Of a stretch of 64,000 nt of DNA, positions 45,735 through 56,049 are shown piece by piece. Positions within the stretch are counted from its first letter, which is position 1; each line of letters opens with the position of its first letter. The stretch covers positions 160,539-224,538 of the forward strand of contig NZ_DFQV01000033.1 of the NCBI RefSeq assembly GCF_002377945.1, in the 5' to 3' direction. The stretch comes from Psychrobacter sp. UBA3480. Its GTDB lineage: Bacteria; Pseudomonadota; Gammaproteobacteria; Pseudomonadales; Moraxellaceae. The notes under the pieces are model-generated. The model was given only the letters and a program-made list of their open reading frames with translations. It was not told the DNA's origin and did no database searches. Both the position numbers and the translations under genes were made by a program.

Positions 45735-45882
45735 AATGGAGTTATCTCTTAACCCTTTATATTATAAGGGTTTATGGAATTATCAGAATGTTTTATGAGT
45801 GCAGATATTATAGCAGAAATTTGGTCGTCAATTTTTAAACAATATTGTTAAGATTACTATGATTGCTCGGACGACCATAGTT

Positions 45883-46293
45883 TTAAATATCTATATTAAT
45901 TTCTAACTCATTCAGTATATCTATGGCGGCGCGAAACGCTTCTTGAGTAGCAGGTGCACCGCAGTACGGCAAGCTATGCATGAGCACTTCTCTAATCTCG
46001 GCGACACTAGCCCCGTTGTTAATGGCACCGCGTATATGACCTTTCAACTCGTTTGGGCTTTTTTGGGCAATTAAAAAGGCAATAGTGATTAATGAGCGAT
46101 ACTTGCGTGGTAATACTGAGTCATCTTGCCAAGTGCTGCCCCAAGCATGCTCAATAATCCAGTCTTGCAGTGGCTGGGTAAATCCTGTAGCCGCATCAAG
46201 CGAGCGTTTGACATGCTGCTCACCCATGACCTCAGTGCGTACCTTGAGACCATTGTCATAGTTAGTATTGTTGTCCGTATTGCTATCAGTCAT
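45883..46293 (-). CDS. Carboxymuconolactone decarboxylase family protein
   Basis: A 136-residue AhpD/CMD-like all-helical protein. It contains GLKVRTEVMGEQHVKRSLD at the N-terminus and LPRKYRSLITIAFLIAQKSP. The region LKGHIRGAINNGASVAEIRE and SLPYCGAPATQEAFRAA covers the active-site His and C-terminal helix of 4-carboxymuconolactone decarboxylases (PcaC). It lacks the CxxC of AhpD-type peroxidases. There is no pca gene nearby, so a decarboxylase role in aromatic catabolism is possible but unproven. Confidence 0.83.
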   Translation of the reverse strand: MTDSNTDNNTNYDNGLKVRTEVMGEQHVKRSLDAATGFTQPLQDWIIEHAWGSTWQDDSVLPRKYRSLITIAFLIAQKSPNELKGHIRGAINNGASVAEIREVLMHSLPYCGAPATQEAFRAAIDILNELEINIDI

Positions 46294-46712
46294 ATTATCG
46301 TCCTTAATGTTTTACCAAGATGTTTTTACCAAATCGACTGCTAATCAATCGACTGTTAATAAATCGAAGTTGCTACATTTTTTTAAGCGAGATTTTATCG
46401 AAGTTGTTTCTTACAAAATCGTATATCAGTCATATGGTGTCTGCTCAGTCATAAAGCAAGTACTTATTGATAAGCGTAATCAGGCAAATGCCAGTTATAA
46501 TGAGCGCTACAATCATATTATTGATGGCACTATTTTTATAATAAATGTTCAATATGGCCTTACTATGCGCCTTTTCAGGGCTGAGCCATTAACATTTAAA
46601 GCGTTTTAAGCTATGATTGCACGGATAATTATTTCATATAGTATATAGACGCAGGCAGTCATGCTGACTACCCACGTAATGTGCTACACCCCAACTGACG
46701 AGGACGACTATT
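46294..46712. other. Intergenic region upstream of acnB, with a 15-bp tandem repeat
   Basis: 419 bp. AATCGACTGCTAATC (46332-46346) is followed by AATCGACTGTTAATA (46347-46361) and a partial third copy. A 113-codon open frame here has no ribosome-binding site or recognisable domain and I do not call it. The acnB promoter must lie in the right part. Confidence 0.5.
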
Positions 46713-49316
46713 GTGTTAGAAGCTTATCGTAAACATGTCGAAGAACGTGCTGAGCTAGGAACTGTACCCCTACCACTAAATGAGAAACAAGTAGTAGAGT
46801 TGGTTGAATTATTAAAGAACCCGCCTGCAGGCGAAGATGCGTTCTTGATGAACCTATTAGAAAACCGTATCCCTGCTGGTGTTGACCAAGCAGCATACGT
46901 TAAAGCGGCATTTTTGGCTGCTATCTTAAAGGGTGAAACATCATCACCACTTATCAGCAAGCAAAAAGCTGTTGAAATTCTAGGCACTATGCAAGGTGGC
47001 TACAACGTTCAGCCACTAGTTGCTGCACTAGATGATAGCGAAGTTGCACAAGACGCTGCTGAAGCATTAAAGAAAACTTTGCTAGTATTTGACGCGTTCA
47101 ATGACGTGACTGAAAAAGCAGAAGCTGGCAACACTATTGCTAAAGAAGTGATTCAGTCTTGGGCTGACGCAGAATGGTTCTTGAACCGTGCTGAAGTACC
47201 AAAGAAAACCACTTACACGACGTTTAAAGTCACTGGCGAGACCAACACGGATGACTTATCACCTGCGCAAGACGCATGGAGCCGTCCTGATATCCCATTA
47301 CATTCACTAGCCATGCACAAAAACTCTCGCGACGGCATCAATGCTGACGAAGAGGGCGTTGTTGGCCCAATGAAGCAAATCGAAGCGCTTAAAGAAAAAG
47401 GCCATCCGCTAGCCTATGTTGGTGATGTTGTTGGTACTGGTTCTAGCCGTAAGTCTGCAACCAACTCAGTATTGTGGTTGATGGGTGAAGATATCCCTAA
47501 CGTGCCAAACAAACGTGGCGGCGGTCTAGTACTTGGTAACAATATCGCTCCTATCTTCTTCAACACGATGGAAGATTCTGGCGCATTGCCAATCGAAAAA
47601 GTTGCAGTTGATAACCTAAACATGGGCGATGTATTTGACATCTATCCGTACGAAGGCAAAATCACTAAGCATGACTCTGATGAAGTTCTATCAACGTTCT
47701 CACTAAATTCACCAACATTGCTTGATGAAGTTCGTGCTGGCGGCCGTATTCCATTAATCGTTGGTCGTGGTTTGACTAACCGTGCTCGTGAATACATGGG
47801 CCTTGGTCATTCAGACATCTTTGCTAAGCCAGAAGAGCCAGCTGATACTGGTAAAGGCTTTACGCTTGCACAGAAAATGGTTGGTAAGGCTTGTGGCCTG
47901 ACAGGCGTACGTCCAGGTATGTACTGTGAGCCTAAGATGACGACTGTCGGCTCTCAGGATACCACTGGTCCAATGACACGTGATGAGCTAAAAGACTTGG
48001 CATGTTTGGGTTTCCAAGCAGACCTAGTGATGCAGTCATTCTGTCATACTGCTGCTTATCCAAAGCCAGTTGACGTTGAGACTCAGCACACACTACCTGA
48101 CTTTATCATGAACCGTGGCGGCGTAAGCTTACGTCCAGGTGATGGTATCATTCACTCGTGGCTTAACCGTATGCTACTTCCAGATACCGTTGGTACTGGT
48201 GGTGACTCGCACACTCGTTTCCCAATGGGTATCTCGTTCCCAGCGGGTTCTGGCCTAGTTGCTTTCGCAGCTGCAACTGGTGTAATGCCACTTGATATGC
48301 CTGAATCTGTTCGTGTTCGTTTTGTTGGTGAGCGTCAAGCTGGTATCACTCTACGTGACCTAGTACATGCTATCCCTTATCAAGCGATCAAAGAAGGTTA
48401 CTTGACGGTTGATAAGAAAGGTAAAATCAACGAGTTCAACGGCCGTATTCTTGAAATCGAAGGCCTAGAAGATTTGACCGCTGAGCAAGCATTTGAATTA
48501 TCTGATGCCTCAGCTGAGCGTAGTGCTGCTGGTTGTACCATCACTTTGTCTGAAGCGTCAGTGACTGAGTACCTAAACTCAAACATCACGCTGCTTAAGT
48601 GGATGATTTCAGAAGGCTATGGTGATGCACGTACGATCAGCCGCCGTGTTGAGCAAATGCAAGAGTGGTTGGCTAACCCAAGCCTCATGCGTGCTGACGA
48701 TGATGCTGAATACGCGATCGACATCACTATCGATATGAGCGAAATCAAAGAGCCGATCCTTTGCTGCCCGAACGATCCAGATGATGCAAAAACGCTAGCA
48801 GACGTGGCTGGTGATACGATTGATGAAGTATTCATTGGTTCATGTATGACTAACATCGGTCACTTCCGTGCCGCTGGTAAATTGCTACAAGACGTACCAG
48901 CAGGTAGCTTGAAGACTCGTCTATGGATTGCACCACCTACTAAGATGGATGCACGCCAGTTGATGGAAGAGGGTTACTACAACATCTATGCACAAGCTGG
49001 CGCTCGTACTGAAATGCCAGGTTGTTCACTATGTATGGGTAACCAAGCACGTATCGCACCGAAATCTACTGCCGTATCGACCTCAACTCGTAACTTCCCG
49101 AACCGTCTAGGTCAAGGCGCTAACGTATACCTCGCTTCTGCAGAGCTTGCAGCAGTCGCAGCGGTACTTGGTAAATTGCCGACTAACGATGAGTATCAGC
49201 AGTATGCTGGTATGCTAAACAGTATGGGTGATGAAGTCTATCAATACATGAACTTCGACCGTATGGAAGACTATACTGAAGAAGCAGATAAGATTAACGT
49301 TGCTCAGTTGACCTAA
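46713..49316 (+). CDS. acnB: Bifunctional aconitate hydratase 2 / 2-methylisocitrate dehydratase
   Basis: An 867-residue protein, normal length for AcnB. An N-terminal HEAT-like domain (about 1-160) is followed by the swivelling domain and the catalytic domains. Cluster Cys are seen in [32 protein letters not shown] and [14 protein letters not shown]. It interconverts citrate and isocitrate and also dehydrates 2-methylisocitrate in propionate use. The start is GTG 46713. A strong terminator follows at 49377. It is monocistronic. Confidence 0.97.
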   Translation: MLEAYRKHVEERAELGTVPLPLNEKQVVELVELLKNPPAGEDAFLMNLLENRIPAGVDQAAYVKAAFLAAILKGETSSPLISKQKAVEILGTMQGGYNVQPLVAALDDSEVAQDAAEALKKTLLVFDAFNDVTEKAEAGNTIAKEVIQSWADAEWFLNRAEVPKKTTYTTFKVTGETNTDDLSPAQDAWSRPDIPLHSLAMHKNSRDGINADEEGVVGPMKQIEALKEKGHPLAYVGDVVGTGSSRKSATNSVLWLMGEDIPNVPNKRGGGLVLGNNIAPIFFNTMEDSGALPIEKVAVDNLNMGDVFDIYPYEGKITKHDSDEVLSTFSLNSPTLLDEVRAGGRIPLIVGRGLTNRAREYMGLGHSDIFAKPEEPADTGKGFTLAQKMVGKACGLTGVRPGMYCEPKMTTVGSQDTTGPMTRDELKDLACLGFQADLVMQSFCHTAAYPKPVDVETQHTLPDFIMNRGGVSLRPGDGIIHSWLNRMLLPDTVGTGGDSHTRFPMGISFPAGSGLVAFAAATGVMPLDMPESVRVRFVGERQAGITLRDLVHAIPYQAIKEGYLTVDKKGKINEFNGRILEIEGLEDLTAEQAFELSDASAERSAAGCTITLSEASVTEYLNSNITLLKWMISEGYGDARTISRRVEQMQEWLANPSLMRADDDAEYAIDITIDMSEIKEPILCCPNDPDDAKTLADVAGDTIDEVFIGSCMTNIGHFRAAGKLLQDVPAGSLKTRLWIAPPTKMDARQLMEEGYYNIYAQAGARTEMPGCSLCMGNQARIAPKSTAVSTSTRNFPNRLGQGANVYLASAELAAVAAVLGKLPTNDEYQQYAGMLNSMGDEVYQYMNFDRMEDYTEEADKINVAQLT

Positions 49317-49376
49317 TCTTGAGTATACAAGCTTTTAAAATTAGAAGCTTTATACTAAAAACTTTATACGTAAGAC

Positions 49377-49412
49377 AAAAAACCCCCGTATCGTCATGAT
49401 GCGGGGTTTTTT
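49377..49412 (+). terminator. Terminator of acnB
   Basis: AACCCCCGTATC pairs with GATGCGGGGTT (one mismatch) around 49381-49407, followed by T6, 65 bp after the stop. Confidence 0.82.
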
Positions 49413-49535
49413 GCTAATGGCTTCAAGACAAGTAGTATTCATTTACAAACTTTTATTGAGTATTTATAATCAAAGCCAATTATTAATAATGTTAACTGAC
49501 GATTTCTACTTTTTACGACTGAGATAAAAAGCCCT

Positions 49536-49979
49536 ATGGAAAATAATATCAAGCTCAATAAAGCGACACCGCCACCATTGCCCGGATCTACGATGGCTAA
49601 CAATCATAATGCTGAAGCAAATTACGGCATCATTGACTGGTTTAAAAAGGGTATGAGAAATTACACGAATTTTTCTGGCCGTGCTCGCCGTAAAGAGTAT
49701 TGGTATTTTTTTCTAGTGCAAATGGGGGTGATGATCGTTGCAATGCTGCTAGACGCAATAATATTCAGCTCAGAGACAGGTTTATTTTACATAGTAGCAG
49801 TACTTGGTTTATTTCTGCCTGGTCTTGCCGTGACTATCCGCCGCTTGCATGATACTAGCCGCTCAGGATGGTGGTTTTTGATAGGGATAGTGCCACTGAT
49901 AGGCTCTATTATATTGCTGGTATTTTTAGCGAGTGATACCAAGCCTGAAACCAATAAATGGGGTCTACCAGCAAAATAG
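49536..49979 (+). CDS. DUF805 family membrane protein
   Basis: A 147-residue protein. The cytoplasmic leader has a Pro-rich segment (KATPPPLPGS), followed by WFKKGMRNYTNFSGRARRKEYW, the DUF805 signature, then three to four membrane spans with LAVTIRRLHDTSRSGWWFLI. The C-terminus ends SDTKPETNKWG. The family (YhaH/YhaI) is of unknown function. It is alone, with the acnB terminator upstream. Confidence 0.88.
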   Translation: MENNIKLNKATPPPLPGSTMANNHNAEANYGIIDWFKKGMRNYTNFSGRARRKEYWYFFLVQMGVMIVAMLLDAIIFSSETGLFYIVAVLGLFLPGLAVTIRRLHDTSRSGWWFLIGIVPLIGSIILLVFLASDTKPETNKWGLPAK

Positions 49980-50185
49980 TCCGGCTAAAACAGGCGATAA
50001 TCGTTAATAAAACGGCTTACGTCTGTATAAATGTACAGGCTGATTTTTTATGCCATCTTATGTATAATATAAATGCAGGCGGAAACCGTGGCTCTGCACT
50101 TCCTTTATCTTTTCTAACTCGGGACGGACCGATACTTTGATATGCACCTTGCTGTTTAAATACAGGTGCTTTGGAGTCTTGGTTG

Positions 50186-50626
50186 ATGACCTTATCACCG
50201 CTCAAACGTCGCTTAATTTATGTGACCGCTTTCGAAATTATCGCGATTATCTTATCTACTCTTATATTGATGAAACTCAGTCACAGTGATGCATCAGAAT
50301 CCTTACCAATCGCCGTAATGATGTCGGTAGCAGCCGTCGTTTGGAACTTCATATATAATACCGCTTTTGAAGCGTGGGAACGTCGCAGGCGCATTGTACG
50401 TCGCACATTATGGATACGCAGTGTTCATGCTTTTGGTTTTGAAGGTGGGCTGGTGTTGATCTGCTTGCCACTATATATGATTTGGTACGATGTTGGTCTA
50501 GTAAAAGCCTTTATGATGGAAGTAGCGCTACTGCTATTTTTCTTAGTTTATACGTTTACGTTTACTCTGATTTTTGACAAGATATTTACTTTACCTCACC
50601 ATTCTAAACCCGCGACCGCTTCTTAA
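50186..50626 (+). CDS. PACE-family proton-coupled biocide/polyamine exporter (AceI-like)
   Basis: 146 residues from ATG 50186, chosen because GGAG sits at 50173-50176. Four membrane spans form two tandem bacterial transmembrane pair domains. RRLIYVTAFEIIAIILST carries the conserved Glu of span 1, and VWNFIYNTAFEAWERRRR is the second family motif. The second half has HAFGFEGGLVLICLPL and FTFTLIFDKIF. PACE proteins export chlorhexidine, acriflavine and short diamines using protons. A terminator follows at 50640. Confidence 0.88.
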   Translation: MTLSPLKRRLIYVTAFEIIAIILSTLILMKLSHSDASESLPIAVMMSVAAVVWNFIYNTAFEAWERRRRIVRRTLWIRSVHAFGFEGGLVLICLPLYMIWYDVGLVKAFMMEVALLLFFLVYTFTFTLIFDKIFTLPHHSKPATAS

Positions 50627-50639
50627 TTAAAGGTATTGA

Positions 50640-50677
50640 CAAAAAAAGGGCTACCATATTGGCAGCCCTTTTTTGAT
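50640..50677. terminator. Bidirectional terminator between the PACE gene and the enoyl-CoA hydratase gene
   Basis: AAAAAAAGGGCTACC with GGCAGCCCTTTTTT forms a GC-rich stem with A- and T-runs at 50640-50677, between convergent genes. Confidence 0.8.
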
Positions 50678-50696
50678 AGCATCATTGTTTATCTTC

Positions 50697-51494
50697 TTAC
50701 TTACCTTGATATACAGGCTTACGCTTTTCGATAAAGGCGCTAACCCCTTCGATAAAGTCATCGGTTTTTGCCATTACGGTCTGCTGTTCTACTTCCGTAT
50801 CTAACGCCGCGCTCAAACCAGCGAAGGCGTGTACGTTGAAGCTCTCTTTCATAGCTGCCAACGCTTTGCCTGGTAGTTGGCTCAATCGTAGCGCCAATGC
50901 TTGTACGGTGGCGTCTAGCTCGTCAATACTTACCACGTTGTTCACTAGGTTTAAGCGCGCCATGTCTTCGGCTTTTAATTTATCACCTAGCATTACAAGC
51001 TCAGTCGCTTTTGCTGCACCAACCAATTGGTTTAATAAGTAAATACCACCTGCATCTGGAACTAGGCCAATATTAACGAACGCTTGTACAAACTTTGCAT
51101 TGTCTGCGGCAATTCGGAAGTCACAAGTAAGCGCCAAGTTCATGCCAGCACCTGCCACGGCACCTTCTAATTTAGCAATAATCGGCTTATGTATATGACG
51201 TAATTTTAAGCTGACTTCGCCTGCACCTTCTACCATACCTCTTAATTTGTTTGAAACAATATCCTTGTCTAATCCTTCAGACAACATCTCTTTAATATCG
51301 CCGCCGCTTGAGAAGTTACCACCAGCCCCTTGTAAAATAATCACCCGTACTTGATCATCTGCGGCCGCTTTATCTAGCGCTATCAAGACTTGGTTTTTTA
51401 AGGGTGTGCCAAAAGCGTTTAAGCTTTTTGGATCGTTAAAGGTAATGGTAGCAATGTGCTCTGCAACTTGATAATCGACGAGAGACTGTGACAT
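50697..51494 (-). CDS. Enoyl-CoA hydratase/isomerase family protein
   Basis: A 265-residue crotonase-fold enzyme. The oxyanion-hole segment LQGAGGNFSSGGDIKEML (about 54-71) and the second segment LEGAVAGAGMNLALTCDFRI with FVNIGLVPDAGG are present. The Asp in VPDAGG in place of the catalytic Glu pattern resembles isomerase-type members such as PaaG. It may act in fatty-acid or aromatic-acid beta-oxidation; no partner genes are nearby. AAGGA precedes the ATG. Confidence 0.87.
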   Translation of the reverse strand: MSQSLVDYQVAEHIATITFNDPKSLNAFGTPLKNQVLIALDKAAADDQVRVIILQGAGGNFSSGGDIKEMLSEGLDKDIVSNKLRGMVEGAGEVSLKLRHIHKPIIAKLEGAVAGAGMNLALTCDFRIAADNAKFVQAFVNIGLVPDAGGIYLLNQLVGAAKATELVMLGDKLKAEDMARLNLVNNVVSIDELDATVQALALRLSQLPGKALAAMKESFNVHAFAGLSAALDTEVEQQTVMAKTDDFIEGVSAFIEKRKPVYQGK

Positions 51495-51832
51495 TTGAGA
51501 TTTCCTTATTTTAAATGACTGTTTTAATATTCTGTATCAATGACAATACTTTGAGATAAAGGTAAAAATGGTTCAATGCTGATTACTATAGCAGCTTGCT
51601 ATGATTATAAAAGCGTGTTTTGTGGGCGCTTAAGACACATCTATATACTGGTAAACTTTACTATTCTATCGTAAAAGCTGATGCTAGCTAATGAGACAAA
51701 ACGACTGGCTCGTAAAAAGGCTATGACCTAAGAGGCTAATGGATTATGCTAATATGCCAGGTTGAGCGTAAAAGAGTCGTAAAAGACACAAGGGTACGCT
51801 CGAACTTTCATTGATCAAACAAGGATGTGGTT
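51495..51832. other. Intergenic region between the enoyl-CoA hydratase and alpha/beta hydrolase genes
   Basis: 338 bp between divergent genes. I see no convincing repeat, RNA or promoter consensus apart from the ribosome-binding site AAGGA at 51821-51825 of the downstream gene. Confidence 0.4.
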
Positions 51833-52645
51833 ATGCCAACTATCACTGTAAATAACGCTGATATTTATTACGAAGACAGTGCACCGAATGACACACAAAA
51901 GCCCGTTATCGTATTTGCTCATGGTCTACTGTGGAGCTCACAGATGTATGATAAGCAAGTGGCACACTTTCAAACAGATTATCGTTGTATTGCTTTTGAT
52001 TTTCGCGGGCAAGGTCAGTCGCAAGTTACCAAATCTGGCTATGATATGGAGACGCTGACTGACGATACGCTTGGTTTACTTGCAGCGCTTGGTATTGATA
52101 AATGTCACTTTGTTGGGCTATCTATGGGTGGGTTCGTGGCTCAACGTATCGCGCTCAAACGCCCTGAGTTGCTGTTGTCATTAACGCTGTTAGAAACCTC
52201 TGCTGACCCTGAAGATCCAAAAAATATACCTCAGTATCGCAAGCTGGTTAAAGCGATTCGCTGGTTAGGTATGAAGCGTGTGAGTAATAAGGTAATGCCA
52301 ATTATGTTTGGCAGTACGTTCTTGGCAGATAAGCTGCGTAAATCTGACCGTAAGCAGTGGCTAACAATGCTACAAAGCAATCGCAAGGGCGGTGTGGTCA
52401 AAGCAACAATGGGTGTGATTGAGCGTACAGGTACTTATGAGCAGTTGGGTGAAATTAAAACGCCGACACTGATTGTGGTTGGGGATGAAGATGCCGCCAC
52501 GCCTTATGCCAAATCTGAACGCATGCATTTTGCTATCGCTGGGTCTAAGCTTGCTATTATCAAAGGCGCCGGTCATACATCGACAGTAGAAGAGCCTGAT
52601 CAAGTGAACCAAGTACTTCGTCAGTTTTTGGAAAGTTGTACTTAA
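51833..52645 (+). CDS. Alpha/beta fold hydrolase
   Basis: 270 residues from ATG 51833, with AAGGA 7 bp before. IVFAHGLLWSSQMYDKQV holds the oxyanion segment. The nucleophile elbow is GLSMGGFVAQ, the acid lies in VVGDEDAATP and the base in GAGHTSTVEEPDQV. It resembles 3-oxoadipate enol-lactonase and haloperoxidase-like esterases. There is no signal peptide. The substrate is unknown. Confidence 0.88.
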   Translation: MPTITVNNADIYYEDSAPNDTQKPVIVFAHGLLWSSQMYDKQVAHFQTDYRCIAFDFRGQGQSQVTKSGYDMETLTDDTLGLLAALGIDKCHFVGLSMGGFVAQRIALKRPELLLSLTLLETSADPEDPKNIPQYRKLVKAIRWLGMKRVSNKVMPIMFGSTFLADKLRKSDRKQWLTMLQSNRKGGVVKATMGVIERTGTYEQLGEIKTPTLIVVGDEDAATPYAKSERMHFAIAGSKLAIIKGAGHTSTVEEPDQVNQVLRQFLESCT

Positions 52646-52710
52646 TATAGATACTGTTCGAAAGCTTTGAAGCCTCATATCTATACAGAACCCTAAGCAA
52701 ATATCTATAT

Positions 52711-52747
52711 AAAAAAGCCGCTACCTGTTATTTGATAGCGGCTTTTT
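52711..52747. terminator. Bidirectional terminator before the Ter-associated operon
   Basis: AAAAAGCCGCTA with TAGCGGCTTTTT forms a near-perfect stem between the convergent hydrolase and CitE-like genes. Confidence 0.85.
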
Positions 52748-52799
52748 GCATGGTGCAAGTTGTTAAACGGCAGACAGCTAGCTATATCAGCGACGACAG

Positions 52800-53876
52800 C
52801 TACATTCGTGAGCTGTACTGGCTATGTCCGTCATCGATAGTTCCAAAGGCTTCTGCGCGATTAACAATTTCAGTCGCCCAAGCACGGTGCGTCGCAGGCT
52901 CTAGCATCGTATTATTGTACTTAAACACCGCTTTGGCTTCTGAGTGAAGGATAGCTTGTGCTTCATCCAGTGTACTCAATGGCACACAGTAAGCTTGCTG
53001 TACTAGGGCGATTTGGCTTGGATGAATGACAGTTTTGCCTACCATCCCTAAGCTGACGTCTCGGTTCAGCTCTTGCATAAACAGCGTCGGCTGATCCAAG
53101 TACTCAAATACTGGCGCGGTAAGATAAAAACCATGCGGCACAAAACAGCCAAGCATTTGATAAGCCAACGTACCGATAGGCGAGTCATAGACAATACTGT
53201 TTTTTGGGCGACGTAAGCGCAATGCTGCAAATAAGTCATTACCGCCGATACGCAATGCAAAAACTGGTTGGCTAAATGCTTCTTTAAAAGCGATGGCAAG
53301 CTCCTGATTGTGATGCGGATTAAACAGCGCTGCGGTTTCGAGCGTCGGCATAAGTAGTTGATCTACTTTTAGGTTCTGACACGCCATGCGCCAGTTAGAT
53401 AAGCTATACATATCGACTTTTGGCATGACGAAACCATCGATCAGATCGATATGGGTATAGTCAGCCAGTTGCTGTAGCATCATCGGGCTACGTGGGCGTA
53501 TAAAGACCAGTGGACGCGTCGGATGCTGGGCATGAATCGTCGCTGATTTAGATGGCGCATTGATGCTATTCACATGTTCTGCCCAAGTATCCAAAAGGGT
53601 TCGCAAACGCTCAAGCGCCAACTCTACATCCTGCTGACTGACCGCATCCTCTAGACAGATAATAATACTATTAATCGTCGGTAATTTATCTCGCTTGATG
53701 ACTTGCCAAATATCTTGGCGAGTCGCAGGCATGTATAAGCTAGCACCGAGCTGATATGGATGGTGCGTGTGCGGTTTGACCATCGCATGACGCTCAGTGA
53801 TCAGATGCGCATAAGATTGGGTATCATTGTAAAGGTCTGACTCGGTTTTTAGCATATCTGACATAATTGGCATCAT
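52800..53876 (-). CDS. HpcH/HpaI aldolase/citrate lyase (CitE-like) protein of a Ter-associated operon
   Basis: A 358-residue TIM-barrel protein. GASLYMPATRQDIWQVI, SIIICLEDAVSQQDVELAL (metal-binding Glu-Asp), LVFIRPRSP, GFVMPKVD and LRIGGNDLFAALRLRRPKN fit the CitE-like lyase found in tellurium-resistance gene neighbourhoods. It probably cleaves or forms a C-C bond in an unidentified small molecule made by this operon. It is the last gene of a five-gene leftward set; 53 bp separate it from the StiP-like gene. Confidence 0.85.
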   Translation of the reverse strand: MMPIMSDMLKTESDLYNDTQSYAHLITERHAMVKPHTHHPYQLGASLYMPATRQDIWQVIKRDKLPTINSIIICLEDAVSQQDVELALERLRTLLDTWAEHVNSINAPSKSATIHAQHPTRPLVFIRPRSPMMLQQLADYTHIDLIDGFVMPKVDMYSLSNWRMACQNLKVDQLLMPTLETAALFNPHHNQELAIAFKEAFSQPVFALRIGGNDLFAALRLRRPKNSIVYDSPIGTLAYQMLGCFVPHGFYLTAPVFEYLDQPTLFMQELNRDVSLGMVGKTVIHPSQIALVQQAYCVPLSTLDEAQAILHSEAKAVFKYNNTMLEPATHRAWATEIVNRAEAFGTIDDGHSQYSSRM

Positions 53877-53929
53877 AAGTAGAGAGTATAAGAGAGCGAA
53901 AAAGAAAGTATTTAATACTGGTAAATGTA

Positions 53930-55111
53930 TTAAGTGTCTTGGGAGCGCTGCTTGATAAGCGTGATGGCTTGATAAGGCAGTATTTTATCACCTAATACAC
54001 TGATAGTGATGTTTCGTTGCGCACATAAATGGCGTAGCAATATGGTATCAGGGTGCTCAGCAGTGGCGAGCAATATACGCTCTGGATCACGGCGTAATAT
54101 GGCACGTGTTGCCTCGGCAATAGTCGGCTTAATACGGTTGCGATTGACGATATGATAATCTGCGGCCAACGTCTCTATCAACGCTGCAGTCTGGTAGCGT
54201 GGCTGCTTATAAGTCGGTAGACGCGCTGGAGTAGTAGCCAATGATCGTCTCGTTGCATCTATATGCTCGATAAATGCCAAGCTGTGATCTACCTCAATTA
54301 AACCATCATAAAAAACACTGCGATGCAGGCCTGATGACGGCTCTGTATACAAGCTGCGTGAAATTAATCCCGATACGGTGCTGTTTAACAAACCCGACGG
54401 GATTAACCAATCTTCTTCACTTGCCGCCAGCCAAGCAACGCCAGCCGGATCAGCAAGGGTCAGTAGCGGAATGACGTCAGCGCCTTGATGAAAAATGTTG
54501 GCAAAATTAACATGAGTTGAGTCACTAAACGTCTCTAGACTGCGAGCCAACTCTTGATAAATAGCGCCTTTACCTGTCCAACCATCGACGAATACAATCG
54601 GACTGTTTGGATAAGCATCCAGTAGTATTTGCAGGGCCACTGGATCAAGACCACGATCCCGAATGATACTGATGCCATAATGTACACTTGGCAGGTGATA
54701 GCTATTGTCTGTATCCGACAGCGCACGCTGCAATAACACACCAATCGGTAGACCAGCTCGCACCAAACTGACCAAAACCAGTGGGTGCTCATCACTCACA
54801 TTCTGCTGAAAAACATGATGTAGCGTATGAGACAAATGAGCGATATCGGTCGCGGTCCTTGTTGACCCTTGCTCTAACGCCTGTATGTATAGCTGCTCAT
54901 GCATTGCAGTAGGTGCTTGCTCTAAAGTCAGCATGTCAGAGTAATGGCGTTGTCCGCTTTGGATAAGCGCTTCTTTTTGACTGACTGGCACATCGGCAAC
55001 CGCGTCCTTATCTACCATGTCGAGTAGGACAGTGACATCGCTTGCAAGATAGCTACCTGAGCCATAGTTTTTTAAATCGGCTCTTTTTATCTGTATATTA
55101 GGTAAAGTCAT
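53930..55111 (-). CDS. StiP/PRTase_1-family protein of a Ter-associated operon
   Basis: A 393-residue protein of the family often labelled cysteine protease StiP but analysed as a phosphoribosyltransferase-like fold. VLVSLVRAGLPIGVLLQRAL, HYGISIIRDRGLD and PIVFVDGWTGKGAIYQEL (the PRPP-loop equivalent) are visible, with LLTLADPAGVAWLAASEEDW and SGLISRSLY later. It is expected to act in the nucleoside-like metabolite pathway of Ter operons. Its position between CitE-like and HAD genes is conserved in such operons. Confidence 0.85.
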   Translation of the reverse strand: MTLPNIQIKRADLKNYGSGSYLASDVTVLLDMVDKDAVADVPVSQKEALIQSGQRHYSDMLTLEQAPTAMHEQLYIQALEQGSTRTATDIAHLSHTLHHVFQQNVSDEHPLVLVSLVRAGLPIGVLLQRALSDTDNSYHLPSVHYGISIIRDRGLDPVALQILLDAYPNSPIVFVDGWTGKGAIYQELARSLETFSDSTHVNFANIFHQGADVIPLLTLADPAGVAWLAASEEDWLIPSGLLNSTVSGLISRSLYTEPSSGLHRSVFYDGLIEVDHSLAFIEHIDATRRSLATTPARLPTYKQPRYQTAALIETLAADYHIVNRNRIKPTIAEATRAILRRDPERILLATAEHPDTILLRHLCAQRNITISVLGDKILPYQAITLIKQRSQDT

Positions 55112-55176
55112 AGTATGAATAATAGCACTCTTAATGATAACAGTGGATTTGCGTGGCTGCTGTTTAAACTAATGGT

Positions 55177-56007
55177 TTAGCCTGACAATTTAGACTGGTA
55201 TTGCTCATGCAATTGGCCGTGGTTGGGCATACCGTACCAGTCCAATAACTGTAAGAAAGGCAGATCAGCTAAGCTATCACCAAAGCCAAAACTGGGACGC
55301 TGATGGTCTAAATGATGCTCTAATAAAAACTGTACCGCATGACGCTTGTGAACCGCATGGGGCAATATCGCTAGGTTATTAGCATTCACATGTACATAGA
55401 AATCTTGATCAAAATCACGTATCAGAGTGGGTAGTTTCTCAGCTAAATCTACGAGCGCTTGATGATCTTTCTGCGCATGTTTGATAGCCAGATAAATGGT
55501 TAGATTTTCATCAACAGAACCATTGTTAAAGTTATCGATATGCGGTGTAAATACTAAATGACTTTGCTCGCTTTGACTATGACTGGCAAACAATTCGCTT
55601 AATTTATTAAGCTTATCTTGCAATGGCGCGAGCTTACTATACATATGCTGCTGCCAACTGCTTAAAAGTGCTCCGTCAGACGTTAAAATAATCGCTCCAT
55701 GGGTCAATACTTGCCAGCTATCAAAGGGCAGCTTCACACGTTTTATTTCACTACGATCCCGCGCCGTTACTACAACTAATTCGGTGCTGGCAAGTAGCCA
55801 ATTAAAAAAGGTTGCTTGGCGCTGACTCATAAAACTCAGTGGTTCGTCTTGTTTATTGACCGTCGCACAAACCAAAGTCTCAGGCTCAGTAGTGGGCAAA
55901 TCCCATGCGTCAATTTTACGCTGGGTTTGGAATAGCGTGTCGTCCAAATCCATCAAGGCATAAGGCTTAATAATGTCTGGGTTGGCTTTAAAAAATGAGG
56001 TAGTCAT
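55177..56007 (-). CDS. HAD-superfamily phosphatase of a Ter-associated operon
   Basis: A 276-residue HAD hydrolase. Motif I is LMDLDDTLFQTQRK (nucleophile and acid Asp), motif II VVTARDRSEIK, and motif IV FGFGDSLADLPFLQ. A cap domain of the Cof/sucrose-phosphatase type lies between. It probably dephosphorylates a sugar- or nucleoside-phosphate intermediate. It is 42 bp from the upstream PRTase gene and 65 bp from the StiP-like gene. Confidence 0.86.
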   Translation of the reverse strand: MTTSFFKANPDIIKPYALMDLDDTLFQTQRKIDAWDLPTTEPETLVCATVNKQDEPLSFMSQRQATFFNWLLASTELVVVTARDRSEIKRVKLPFDSWQVLTHGAIILTSDGALLSSWQQHMYSKLAPLQDKLNKLSELFASHSQSEQSHLVFTPHIDNFNNGSVDENLTIYLAIKHAQKDHQALVDLAEKLPTLIRDFDQDFYVHVNANNLAILPHAVHKRHAVQFLLEHHLDHQRPSFGFGDSLADLPFLQLLDWYGMPNHGQLHEQYQSKLSG

Positions 56008-56049
56008 GGTGTAGTCCGTAAATAATAGGTTTGAAAGTTAGAGAGCAAT

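Noticed and set aside
46268..46609. 113-codon plus-strand frame upstream of acnB
   Set aside because: Overlaps the 5' end of the decarboxylase-like gene, covers a tandem repeat, lacks a ribosome-binding site and shows no domain.
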